Shown here: positions 33,843 to 44,044 of the stretch, one piece after another
Layout: each line of letters begins with the position of its first letter
How positions within the stretch are numbered: position 1 is the stretch's first letter
Source of the DNA: Acidobacteriota bacterium
GTDB taxonomy: Bacteria; Acidobacteriota; Terriglobia; Terriglobales; Acidobacteriaceae
Direction of reading: 5' to 3'
DNA length: 64,000 nucleotides
Assembly: GCA_013289685.1 (NCBI GenBank)
Contig: JABCZL010000006.1
Location: forward strand, 248,001-312,000
Program-made: the position numbers and the translations under genes
The notes under the pieces: generated by a model
The model's database searches: none
What the model was told of the DNA's origin: nothing
What the model saw: only the letters and a program-made list of their open reading frames with translations

Positions 33843-35360
33843 ATGAAGACGACAATTTCTCTCGCTACGCCCGCTGAACTGGAAACTGAATCGTTGGTCG
33901 CCGTGGTGTTGGACCACGCCGAGCCCGCGCCCAATGAAAATGAAAAAGAGAAAGACAAAAAGCCGCAACTCAAAGTTGCTACCGTTGACCCGGCGGTGCA
34001 ATCGGTCGCCGCCGACCTGCTGGCGAGCGGGGAAGTTGCCGGCAAGCCGTTTGAGACGAACTTGATGCACCGGCCCGTCACCCTGATGGCGAAGCGTCTG
34101 CTGCTGGTTTCGGGCGGAAGCGCGAAGAAATTCTCCAGCTACGATTTGCGGCGCATTGCCGGAACAGCTGTGCGGGCGTTGAAGTCCCGCGGGATTCGCA
34201 GCTTTGCCTTCGTCGCTCCGCCCAGCATTCCGACAGAAGAAGCCGTGCGCGCGATTGTAGAAGGCGCGCACGTGGGAAACTTCGACCCCGATTATTATCG
34301 CAGCGACCGCAAAGACCAGAAGATTGACGCGCTCACCGTGATCGCAGGCGGAGACGAGGCCACCCTGAAAAAGGCGGCCAACGAAGCGCAAGTCATCGGC
34401 GAATCGCAAAACTTCACGCGCGACCTGGTGAATGAACCTTCCAATCGTATGACGCCCACGATTCTTGGCGAGCGCGCCAAGAAGATGTCCGCGGAAGTCG
34501 GCTTGAAATGTGACGTCTACGGCGCCGACAAGATCAAGGAATTGAAGATGGGTGCGTTCTGGAGCGTGGCGCAAGGCTCCGACGAACCGCCCGCCCTGAT
34601 CGTCATGCGCTACGAACCTGCGGGCGCGCCTGAGAAGCCGGTGCTGGGCCTGGTGGGAAAGGGAATTACGTTCGACACCGGGGGCATCTCGATCAAGCCC
34701 GCCGACGGCATGGAAAAGATGAAATACGACATGGCCGGGGGCGCAACCATGATCGGCGCGATGCGCGCGATTGCGCTGCTCAAGCCGAAAGTGAAAGTCA
34801 TCGGAATCGTGTGCGCGACTGAGAACATGCCGTCTGGAAAAGCGCAGAAGCCGGGCGACGTGCAGATCGCGATGTCAGGGAAGTCGATTGAGATTATCAA
34901 TACCGACGCCGAAGGCAGATTGGTTCTGGCCGACGGTCTTTATTATGCACGCCAGCTGGGCTGCACGCATCTGGTCGACGCCGCTACGCTGACTGGAGCG
35001 GTCGTTGTTGCTCTCGGATACAACAACGCAGGAATCTTCGCTAACGACGACGACATGTACAACCGCTTCCACAGCGCGAACGCGAAGGCGGGCGAAAAAA
35101 TGTGGCGCATGCCGCTCGACGACGAATACAAAGAGCAGATTCGTTCAGGGATTGCCGACATCGTCAATTCGGGCGGACGCTGGGGCGGCGCCATTACCGC
35201 CGCCATGTTCCTGAAAGAGTTTGCCGAAGACACGCCGTGGATCCATCTCGACATTGCCGGCACAGCGTGGATGGAAGATCAGAAGCCGTGGATTGCAAAG
35301 GGACCGTCGGGCATTGCGTTGCGCAGCCTGATCGAGTTCGTGAAGAGCTTTGCTGGATGA
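33843..35360 (+). CDS. pepA: Leucyl aminopeptidase (M17 family)
   Basis: 505 residues. ATG 33843 starts the recognisable protein; the frame extends upstream to 33795 without support. After the N-terminal macrodomain-like part comes the M17 catalytic domain: NFTRDLVNEPSNRMTP, VGKGITFDTGGISIKPADGM, MKYDMAGGATMIGAMRAIAL, the signature NTDAEGRLVLADGLYYA with the two-zinc ligands, and the GPSGIALRSL end. It is a cytosolic hexameric enzyme releasing N-terminal residues from peptides. It has a Lys/Glu-rich insert (NENEKEKDKKPQLK) near residue 35. No neighbour is functionally linked beyond general peptide use. Confidence 0.95.
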   Translation: MKTTISLATPAELETESLVAVVLDHAEPAPNENEKEKDKKPQLKVATVDPAVQSVAADLLASGEVAGKPFETNLMHRPVTLMAKRLLLVSGGSAKKFSSYDLRRIAGTAVRALKSRGIRSFAFVAPPSIPTEEAVRAIVEGAHVGNFDPDYYRSDRKDQKIDALTVIAGGDEATLKKAANEAQVIGESQNFTRDLVNEPSNRMTPTILGERAKKMSAEVGLKCDVYGADKIKELKMGAFWSVAQGSDEPPALIVMRYEPAGAPEKPVLGLVGKGITFDTGGISIKPADGMEKMKYDMAGGATMIGAMRAIALLKPKVKVIGIVCATENMPSGKAQKPGDVQIAMSGKSIEIINTDAEGRLVLADGLYYARQLGCTHLVDAATLTGAVVVALGYNNAGIFANDDDMYNRFHSANAKAGEKMWRMPLDDEYKEQIRSGIADIVNSGGRWGGAITAAMFLKEFAEDTPWIHLDIAGTAWMEDQKPWIAKGPSGIALRSLIEFVKSFAG

Positions 35361-35460
35361 GTCGGCCAGGGATGTGCATGGATGTTAAGGATGTCTTTCG
35401 GAGTGCAACCGCCGAATCCGGGGCGCGCGTTTTTCTTCGAAAGAAAGCGCGCGCTATCCG

Positions 35461-35489
35461 TTGAGGGAAATCAGCGCGGTTGCTATAAT
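35461..35489 (+). promoter_or_regulatory. Promoter of tRNA-Phe
   Basis: TTGAGG (35461-35466), a 17-bp spacer and a consensus TATAAT (35484-35489) place a start near 35496, about 110 bases before the tRNA. Confidence 0.65.
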
Positions 35490-35605
35490 CGAGGTCGTTC
35501 CGCACGCTTCCGGCACTGGAGCAGTTTGGTTCGGTTGCGAATCCCGCCACCATCAGCGTGAAGCGAACATTCCTCGCAGCCCGCGGACAGCGGGTTTGGA
35601 AATGT

Positions 35606-35681
35606 GGCCAGGTAGCTCAGGTGGTAGAGCGCAGCCCTGAAAAGGCTGGCGTCGGCGGTTCAACTCCGTCCCTGGCCACCA
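35606..35681 (+). tRNA. tRNA-Phe (GAA)
   Basis: 76 bases with CCA encoded. Acceptor stem GGCCAGG/CCTGGCC, D arm GCTC-AGGTGGTA-GAGC, anticodon arm CAGCC-CTGAAAA-GGCTG with anticodon GAA, T arm GGCGG-TTCAACT-CCGTC (one G-U pair), discriminator A678 and CCA at 35679-35681. All four stems pair. A sigma70-type promoter lies upstream. Confidence 0.97.
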
Positions 35682-36191
35682 TCTTTTCAATAAGTTAGCA
35701 TCCCGGTGCATCTCCTTAATATGGGTTGCAACCCACAATAACCGCAAAATTGTGGGTTGCGGGATCACATCGTCCGTGTGCTCGCGGGTTTTGCGGCCGC
35801 GAGCCCAGTTTTCGAGTCGTCCGGCAGCAGTTGCTGCATCACCCATCCCTGAGCCTCGACTCTTCCAACCACTTCCATCACTCGATCGGCGCTGCGAGCC
35901 TAAGTCATTCCTGGAGATTTTGCCGCTAACTCCCTGCGGCTCAAGATTTTATCTGGATTCCACCCGATCCACCCAAAGTAAGTTCTTACGAATCAGATTT
36001 TACCGAACGCGAAAGAGGAAAATGCGAGCGATATCCCCCGCCGCAATCCCGCTGCTTCCGCCCACAGACGCGAGCCCCTCAAGCGGTTTCCACAGCGAGC
36101 CTCGCACACAGACGCATGTCTTTCCGAACCTGCCCCTCCCCCTTGCGCAACCCAATTTGTACTGCACAGCGTCAAGAAGTACCATCTACCC
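35682..36191. other. About 510 bp without a gene, carrying one palindrome
   Basis: Perfect 11-bp arms GCAACCCACAA (35728-35738) and TTGTGGGTTGC (35750-35760) form a hairpin 47 bp after the tRNA; without a T-run it may be a repeat or a weak terminator. The rest, up to hutU, has Pro/Ser-rich frames with no ribosome binding site and no recognisable product. Confidence 0.5.
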
Positions 36192-37865
<1,674 letters not shown>

Positions 37866-37891
37866 TCGTTGATCGCTCTGGCCGGCCAGGT

Positions 37892-38293
37892 TTAGTCGCG
37901 CTTCGTGCGCCTGCGGAGGTATTCCCCGGGAAGCGCGATCACAACCCCTTCGATCTTCTTGCCCAGGTACGGTCCGAAGTGTCGAATGTCACCCGTCAAC
38001 AGGTGAGTTGCCCGAGATGCGATGGCAGCAAGTAGGATCGGCACATCTTTTTCCGGCAGAGTGACCCCGCGCGGAAGTGCCCGTTGGCCGGCTTCAACCA
38101 ACTGAATTCCTCCTGACAGCTTCGCCAGCCGCATCGCTTGCTCTTCGTCGTGGAGGTTAATCCTTGCTTCTTCCAAGGCGTAATGGGATGTGCACAATGT
38201 CACGTTGTCGAGCCTCCAGAGCCGGAGAAGACCGGCGTCCGGCCGGTACGCGGCAGAAAACAGAACATTGGCGTCGAGAAACAGGCGATCCAT
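37892..38293 (-). CDS. PIN-domain toxin-like ribonuclease
   Basis: 133 residues. FLDANVLFSAAYRPDAGLLR supplies the first acidic residue, HYALEEARINL the second, and PILLAAIASRATHLLTGDIR the third (GD) of the PIN fold. The ATG (38293) abuts the TAA of the AbrB-type gene (38294-38296) with no spacer, so the pair is translationally coupled. It is a probable toxin-antitoxin RNase, or a retained orphan module lying between hutU and a xylanase. Confidence 0.85.
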   Translation of the reverse strand: MDRLFLDANVLFSAAYRPDAGLLRLWRLDNVTLCTSHYALEEARINLHDEEQAMRLAKLSGGIQLVEAGQRALPRGVTLPEKDVPILLAAIASRATHLLTGDIRHFGPYLGKKIEGVVIALPGEYLRRRTKRD

Positions 38294-38578
38294 TTACACT
38301 GGTCGCCGGTGCGGAATCGAATCCGGATCGAGGCCCAGCTTTCGGACCACTCTCTGCGCCTTGCGATAGTCCGCCTCGTCGATGGCGTTGGAGAGCAGCA
38401 ATTCCGCCTTACGCTCGGGAGTGTACCGTTCGACGGGGACAACGATCGCCGGCCGGATGAGGATGCCGTCTTCCTTCTCTTCGGCGATCACGATGCTGCC
38501 TTCTTCAATGCCAAAACGCTTGCGCAATTTTGCCGGGACTACGATTGCGCCGCGCTTTCCCACTCTGGCCGATTGCAT
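38294..38578 (-). CDS. AbrB/SpoVT-type antitoxin
   Basis: 94 residues; CCGAGGTTAGATC precedes the ATG. The swapped-hairpin DNA-binding domain is clear: ARVGKRGAIVVPAKLRKRFG, EEGSIVIAEEKEDGILIRPA. The C-terminal tail (YTPERKAELLLSNAIDEADY) probably contacts the PIN toxin encoded directly downstream. The pair should repress its own promoter. Confidence 0.88.
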   Translation of the reverse strand: MQSARVGKRGAIVVPAKLRKRFGIEEGSIVIAEEKEDGILIRPAIVVPVERYTPERKAELLLSNAIDEADYRKAQRVVRKLGLDPDSIPHRRPV

Positions 38579-38701
38579 GATCTAACCTCGGATGTCCGGA
38601 TGTATGAGTATCTGATTATACAATATGCCCGACATTCAGGCAATATGGCTTCGGTTGACCAATTCCAAAACGCGACTGGGCAGTTCCTGCGTGCGCATGG
38701 C

Positions 38702-39814
38702 TCACTTGGCCAACGCGTCGTGCACCGCCTCGTACGCCGGTTTCTTCTGGTACTTGTCATCCCAGAGCAGCGCCCATCCTTGCCCTTTGTAGAAGCCCGG
38801 AATCCACGAGTGCTTGTCGGTGAATCCCCAGGTTTGCAGCAGCTTGCACTTGGGCTGCTGGACGCACAGAGTGGTGATTTCGCCATAGAGTTTGGCTTGC
38901 GCGGCGAGCGAGGCCGGACTTGAATCGTTCAGCCGGACGTCGAGTTCGGTGATGTGCAACTCCAGCCCGAGTTTGGCAAACCGTTTCAAGTTCCTGGCGA
39001 AGGAAGCCAGCTTCGCCGGATCGTCGAAGTGCAATCCCACGTGCGCCTGAAAACCAATGCCATCGAGAGGCACGCCGTTCTTCTTGAACCTCTTCGCCAT
39101 GGCATAGATGGCATCGGATTTCTTGTTTACTTCTTCCGCGTCGTAATCGTTGTAGAAGAGCTTCGCGCTCGGGTCCGCTTCGCGCGCCCAGCGCAGAGCC
39201 AGCTCAATGTACTTGGTCCCCGTCCCCGCGCCGATTCCAGGCTGGTCGTACCAGATGGTCGGGTGCAGGGTGCCGTCGTCGTTGAACGCTTCGTTGACCA
39301 CATCCCACGCGTAAACTTTCGAGGCATAGTGCGCCATCACAGTTTTGATGTGGCTGTGCAGAATCTCGCCAAGCTGGGCCGGAGAGTGGTTCCCCTTGGT
39401 GACCCACTCCGGCAGCTGGTTGTGCCAGACCAGAGTGTGCCCGCGAACCACCATGTTATGGCTTTGAGCAAACGCGACCAGCGCGTCGCCGCTGACGAAA
39501 TTGTAAGGATTCGGGTCAGTATCAGGCCTGGGATGAATGGGACCGAACTTCATAGCATTCTCCGCTTGCAGTTGACTGAACTCCGATCCGAGGATGGCGG
39601 CATAGTCCGCCTCAGCGAGATGCGAGGCGGCGGCAGCCGTGCCAATCGTAAGGTGGCGAGCCTCGCCGGCCTGACGCAGCGTTCCAGCCGCGGGTGCAGC
39701 GACGCGCGACTCCTGCGCGGCAGCGCCGGACAGAAGCGCTGTTCCGCACATTCCGCACAAAAGTGTTGTCATCAACATCCGAAACCAAGCGCTGATCGCG
39801 CAAGCGTTCATCAT
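38702..39814 (-). CDS. GH10 endo-1,4-beta-xylanase, secreted
   Basis: 370 residues from ATG 39814, preceded by GGGAAGGTTCAACC; the frame upstream to 39892 is not supported. Signal peptide to about residue 35 (LMTTLLCGMCGTALLSGAAA). The GH10 barrel shows LQAENAMKFGPIHP, VVRGHTLVWHNQLPEW, the acid/base E175 in WDVVNEAFND, QAHVG, and the nucleophile E290 in HITELDVRLND, then TWGFTDKHSWIPGF. It cleaves internal xylan bonds; there is no binding module. It is divergent from hutI. Confidence 0.95.
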   Translation of the reverse strand: MMNACAISAWFRMLMTTLLCGMCGTALLSGAAAQESRVAAPAAGTLRQAGEARHLTIGTAAAASHLAEADYAAILGSEFSQLQAENAMKFGPIHPRPDTDPNPYNFVSGDALVAFAQSHNMVVRGHTLVWHNQLPEWVTKGNHSPAQLGEILHSHIKTVMAHYASKVYAWDVVNEAFNDDGTLHPTIWYDQPGIGAGTGTKYIELALRWAREADPSAKLFYNDYDAEEVNKKSDAIYAMAKRFKKNGVPLDGIGFQAHVGLHFDDPAKLASFARNLKRFAKLGLELHITELDVRLNDSSPASLAAQAKLYGEITTLCVQQPKCKLLQTWGFTDKHSWIPGFYKGQGWALLWDDKYQKKPAYEAVHDALAK

Positions 39815-39932
39815 GGTTGAACCTTCCCGTCCGATGTTAGCCGACGGCGCAACTCTGTCAACTCCGCGAACCGAATTAGACGACGGGTTCACGTTGCCTT
39901 CGCCACTGGAGGCTTTGTTAGACTAGTTACAC

Positions 39933-41234
39933 GTGAGCACCGCAACCCGACGACCCCACCCATCCAAAGCACTGCTGCTAGTCAATGCCGGCCAGTTGCT
40001 CACCTTGCGCGCCGCACCGGCAAAGTCCGGGCCGCGTCGCGGGTCCGGCCTGAAAGAGCTTGGCGTTCTGAAGGATGGCGCGGTGCTGTGCCTGGGCGGC
40101 AAGATCGTCTCTGTCGGCGCGACCAGAGACGCGTTGCGCGACCCGTGGCTCAAGAAGCATCGGAAGAAAGTCATAGAAATCGACTGCGCCGGCAAGGTGG
40201 TACTCCCGGGCCTCGTGGATTCGCACACCCACCCCGTTTTTGTGGGCCCACGGCTGGTGGATTTCGAGAAGCGCATCGAAGGCGCTTCCTACGAAGACAT
40301 TGCGACAGCGGGCGGAGGAATCCGTTCCAGCCTGGAGGCGGTTCGCAAATCGGCCAAGAACGCCCTGGCCGCGAAAGTCGTGACCGCGCTGCAGGACATG
40401 GCCGCGCATGGCACCACAACCGTGGAAGCCAAATCCGGATACGGCCTCACCGTCGAGTCGGAACTGAAGTCGCTGGAGGCCATTAAGGACGCGGCCTCGC
40501 GCTGGCCCGGGACGGTCGTGGCCACCCTTCTCGGAGCCCATGTCGTCCCAAAAGAATTTAAGGGCTGCTCACAAAAGTACGTTGAGATCGTCTGTAAGGA
40601 GATGATTCCTCGAGCGGCTCGGCGGAAGCTCGCCCAATTTGTGGACGTGTTCTGCGACCAGGGAGCCTTTACTGCCGAGGAAACCGAGCAGATCTTTGCA
40701 GCGGCTAAGCAGCATGGGTTGAGCGTCCGCGCGCACATGGGCCAGCTTTCGGAAACAGTTCTGGGGCCGTTCCTGCGTTTTGATCCAGCCTCGTTCGATC
40801 ACATGGACCACGTGAACGAAGGCGACATTGCACAGTTGGCGAAACGCGATACCGTGGCGACACTGGTGCCGGGAGCGAATTATTTCCTGGGTTTGAAGGA
40901 GTATCCGAATGCGCGCCGCTTGATCGATTCCGGCGTGCCAGTGGCTCTGGCGACGGACTATAACCCCGGCACCTCACCCACGATCAGCATGCCCATGGCA
41001 ATGTCGCTAGCTTGCACACACATGAAGATGTCTCCGGCGGAGGCGGTCGCGGCAGCCACTATCAATGGGGCATGGGCTCTGCGATTGGCCGATCGTAAAG
41101 GAAGCATCGAGCCCGGAAAAGATGCTGATCTGGCGGTGTTTGACGTAAACGACTACCGCGAAATCCCGTACTGGTTTGGCGCCAATCACTGTACGGAAAC
41201 CGTTCTGAATGGGGTGCCCGTATCGCACCGTTGA
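39933..41234 (+). CDS. hutI: Imidazolonepropionase
   Basis: 433 residues from GTG 39933. It hydrolyses imidazolonepropionate to N-formimino-glutamate in histidine degradation. Amidohydrolase marks: metal-binding HTHPVF in LPGLVDSHTHPVFVGPR, AGGGIRSSLEAVRKSA, MAAHGTTTVEAKSGYGL, DVFCDQGAFTAEETEQI, RAHMGQLSETV with a further metal His, and VALATDYNPGTSPTISMPM with the catalytic Asp. The N-terminus has about 15 extra basic residues. The start has no clear ribosome binding site. It pairs functionally with hutU. Confidence 0.96.
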   Translation: MSTATRRPHPSKALLLVNAGQLLTLRAAPAKSGPRRGSGLKELGVLKDGAVLCLGGKIVSVGATRDALRDPWLKKHRKKVIEIDCAGKVVLPGLVDSHTHPVFVGPRLVDFEKRIEGASYEDIATAGGGIRSSLEAVRKSAKNALAAKVVTALQDMAAHGTTTVEAKSGYGLTVESELKSLEAIKDAASRWPGTVVATLLGAHVVPKEFKGCSQKYVEIVCKEMIPRAARRKLAQFVDVFCDQGAFTAEETEQIFAAAKQHGLSVRAHMGQLSETVLGPFLRFDPASFDHMDHVNEGDIAQLAKRDTVATLVPGANYFLGLKEYPNARRLIDSGVPVALATDYNPGTSPTISMPMAMSLACTHMKMSPAEAVAAATINGAWALRLADRKGSIEPGKDADLAVFDVNDYREIPYWFGANHCTETVLNGVPVSHR

Positions 41235-41355
41235 ACTTTCGCAAGGCACCATCCGTATCAAGCTGGAGTGGGGTTGTGCAACTGCGTTCGCGACACTCGC
41301 CATTTCGAGAAACACAATTAAGGAAGCAATCCGATTCAATCTCCTGAGGGAAACC

Positions 41356-43974
41356 ATGAAGCGTATTTTTGCAGTTATGACTTTTTTCGTGCTGACAATC
41401 TCGCTGGCTGCCGCGCAGCGGCTGCCCGAGGTGGCAAGACCAGAGAATTACAAACTCACGTTCACGCCCGATCTCGACAACGCCCAGTTCGAGGGCGATG
41501 AAGCCATTGCGATCCGTCTGCTGAAGCCGACCTCGGAGATCACGCTGAACGCGGTCGATATCGATTTCCACAACGTCACGGTCACCAGTGGTGGCGCCAC
41601 CCAGAAGGCCAAGGTCACGCCCGACAAAGAAAAAGAAATGGTAGTGCTGTCGGTCGAGAAACCGCTGGCCGCGGGTCCGGCCACGGTCCACATAACCTAC
41701 GCGGGCATTCTCAACGACGAAATGCGCGGCTTGTACCTCGGCAAGGACGACAAGGGACGCAAATATGCCGCCTCGCAGTTTGAAGCTACCGATGCGCGGC
41801 GCGCCTTCCCCTCGTTCGACGAACCCGACTACAAAGCGACGTTCGACATTACGGCGATCGCCGACAACGGCCAGGTCGCAATCTCGAACCAGAAAATCGT
41901 GTCTGATACTCCCGGCCCCGGGGACAAGCACACCGTTCGTTTCGCCACGACCGCGAAAATGTCGTCCTACCTGGCGGCGCTAGTGGTGGGCAACTTTGAG
42001 TACATTGAGGGCGAAGCCGACGGCATTCCGATTCGCGTCTACAGCACTCCAGGCAAGAAAGAAATGGGCAAGTTCGCCCTCGAATCCGCGGAATACATTC
42101 TCGGCTATTACGACAAGTATTTCGGAATCAAGTATCCCTACGGGAAGCTGGACCTGATCGGCCTGCCCGACTTTTCCGCGGGCGCCATGGAGAATACCGG
42201 CTGCATCACCTTCCGCGAAGTGATTCTTCTCATTGACGAGAAGCAAGGCTCCGTTGGCTTGAAGAAGACCATCGCGAGCGTAATCGCACACGAAATGGCG
42301 CACCAATGGTTTGGCGATCTGGTCACGATGAAATGGTGGGACGACATCTGGCTCAACGAAGGATTTGCCACTTGGATGGAAAGCAAGCCGGTCGCGAAGT
42401 GGAAACCAGAATGGAATTACGCTCTCGACGACGTGAGCGGAACCGGTGGAACCCTCAACGTGGATTCGCTGGCGAATACGCGTCCGATTCATCAGGCAGC
42501 CGACACCCCGGCACAAATTCAGGAACTGTTCGACGGAATCGCCTATGGCAAGGCAGCATCGGTGCTGCGCATGCTGGAATCGTATCTTGGCGAAGAGACC
42601 TTCCGCGCGGGTGTAAACGCGTATCTCAAGCAGCATCAATACGCCAATGCGACGGCGGAAGATTTCTGGGATGCGCAGGCGAAAACCTCGAAGAAGCCCG
42701 TGGACAAGATCATGCCAACGTGGGTGAAACAGCCGGGCGCTCCCATTGTCAACGTGAAGGCGCAGTGCTCCGGTAATTCCACCAGCGTGTCTTTGACCCA
42801 GCAGCGCTATTATTTTGACCGGTCGAAGTTTGAAGCGGGCAACGATGAGCTCTGGCAGATTCCGTTGTGCATGAAGGGATCGGCCAGCGGCAGCGATTCG
42901 AAGTGCGAACTGATGACCAAGAAGGAAGAGACCTTCACGCTGCCAGGGTGCTCGACGTGGGTACTGGCCAACGCGGGCGCGACCGGATACTACCGCACCG
43001 GCTACTCCGCGGATGCAGTGCGGGCTCTGGCCGGCGACGCCGAGACCAAGCTGACTCCAGCGGAGCGAATCTCGTTGCAGAACGATATCTGGGCTTCGGT
43101 GCGAGTCGGGCGGGAACCGGTGGGCGACTATCTCGCCTTCGCCCAAGGCTTGCAGTCGGACCGCAACCGTGCAGTGCTGGAAGACGTGCTTAAAGAGCTC
43201 GGTTACATCAGCCGGTACCTCGTCAGCGATAGCGATCGTGATTCCTATCGTGCGTGGCTGCGGCAATACCTGACCCCGGCCATGCAGGAAATGGGATACA
43301 ACCCGAAGCCCGGTGAGAGCGACGAACAGCGAACTCTGCGGTCGCGGGTGTTCGGCGCACTGGGCTATGATGCCCGCGATCCAGAGGCCCTGGAGGAAGC
43401 GCGCAAACTTGCCGAGCAGGCGCTGGCCGATCCGTCATCGGTCGACAGCGAAATGGCCGGCGATGCCTTCGCGCTTGCGGCGTTGAATGGGGATATTGCG
43501 TTCTACGACCGGATCAGCGCCGCGACGAAGAATCCAAAATCACCCGAGCAGTACTACACGTACCTGTTCACGCTGCCTCAGTTCAGCGATCCGAAGCTGC
43601 TGCAGCGCACGCTGGACTTCGCCATCTCACCTGAGGTGCGATCGCAGGATGCGCTCAATGTGCTCACCAGCGTAATGGGCAATCCAGCCGGGCAGCAATT
43701 GGCCTGGGATTTTGTCCGCCAGCACTGGCCGGAAATTGAAAAAGCCGGAGGCCCGTTTGCCAGCGCCGAGGTCGTGGGAGCGACCAGCGTTTTCTGCGAC
43801 GCCGGATTACGCGATCAGGTCACGGAGTTCTTTACCGCTCACAAAGTCGCGGCGGCAGAGCGCACCTACAAACAATCGATTGAACGGATCAACAACTGCA
43901 TCGATTTGAAGTCACAGCAGGAAACACAACTGGCGTCGTGGCTGGGAAAGCGCGGCACCGCCGGCGGAAAATAG
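41356..43974 (+). CDS. M1-family aminopeptidase N-like enzyme, exported
   Basis: 872 residues; GAGGGAAACC precedes ATG 41356, followed by a signal peptide (IFAVMTFFVLTISLAAA). The M1 set is complete: GAMEN at 276-280, HEMAHQWFGD with zinc ligands H312 and H316, and NEGFATWME with the third ligand. The C-terminal part is the helical ERAP1-like domain (TKLTPAERISLQNDIWASVR, DQVTEFFTAHKVAAAERTYK). It removes N-terminal residues from peptides, probably in the periplasm. It follows hutI at 121 bp on the same strand and could supply the histidine that hutI and hutU use. Confidence 0.95.
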   Translation: MKRIFAVMTFFVLTISLAAAQRLPEVARPENYKLTFTPDLDNAQFEGDEAIAIRLLKPTSEITLNAVDIDFHNVTVTSGGATQKAKVTPDKEKEMVVLSVEKPLAAGPATVHITYAGILNDEMRGLYLGKDDKGRKYAASQFEATDARRAFPSFDEPDYKATFDITAIADNGQVAISNQKIVSDTPGPGDKHTVRFATTAKMSSYLAALVVGNFEYIEGEADGIPIRVYSTPGKKEMGKFALESAEYILGYYDKYFGIKYPYGKLDLIGLPDFSAGAMENTGCITFREVILLIDEKQGSVGLKKTIASVIAHEMAHQWFGDLVTMKWWDDIWLNEGFATWMESKPVAKWKPEWNYALDDVSGTGGTLNVDSLANTRPIHQAADTPAQIQELFDGIAYGKAASVLRMLESYLGEETFRAGVNAYLKQHQYANATAEDFWDAQAKTSKKPVDKIMPTWVKQPGAPIVNVKAQCSGNSTSVSLTQQRYYFDRSKFEAGNDELWQIPLCMKGSASGSDSKCELMTKKEETFTLPGCSTWVLANAGATGYYRTGYSADAVRALAGDAETKLTPAERISLQNDIWASVRVGREPVGDYLAFAQGLQSDRNRAVLEDVLKELGYISRYLVSDSDRDSYRAWLRQYLTPAMQEMGYNPKPGESDEQRTLRSRVFGALGYDARDPEALEEARKLAEQALADPSSVDSEMAGDAFALAALNGDIAFYDRISAATKNPKSPEQYYTYLFTLPQFSDPKLLQRTLDFAISPEVRSQDALNVLTSVMGNPAGQQLAWDFVRQHWPEIEKAGGPFASAEVVGATSVFCDAGLRDQVTEFFTAHKVAAAERTYKQSIERINNCIDLKSQQETQLASWLGKRGTAGGK

Positions 43975-44044
43975 AAAGCGGGATGCGAGGGCGGCCCGGG
44001 AGAAACCCTGGGCCGCTTTCATTTGCGGGAAATCGTTTCCTTGC

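Noticed and set aside
35553-35846. 97-codon - strand frame containing WWPGTELNRRRQPFQGCALP
   Set aside because: It is the antisense of tRNA-Phe and its flanks; this kind of peptide is a known false annotation over tRNA genes.
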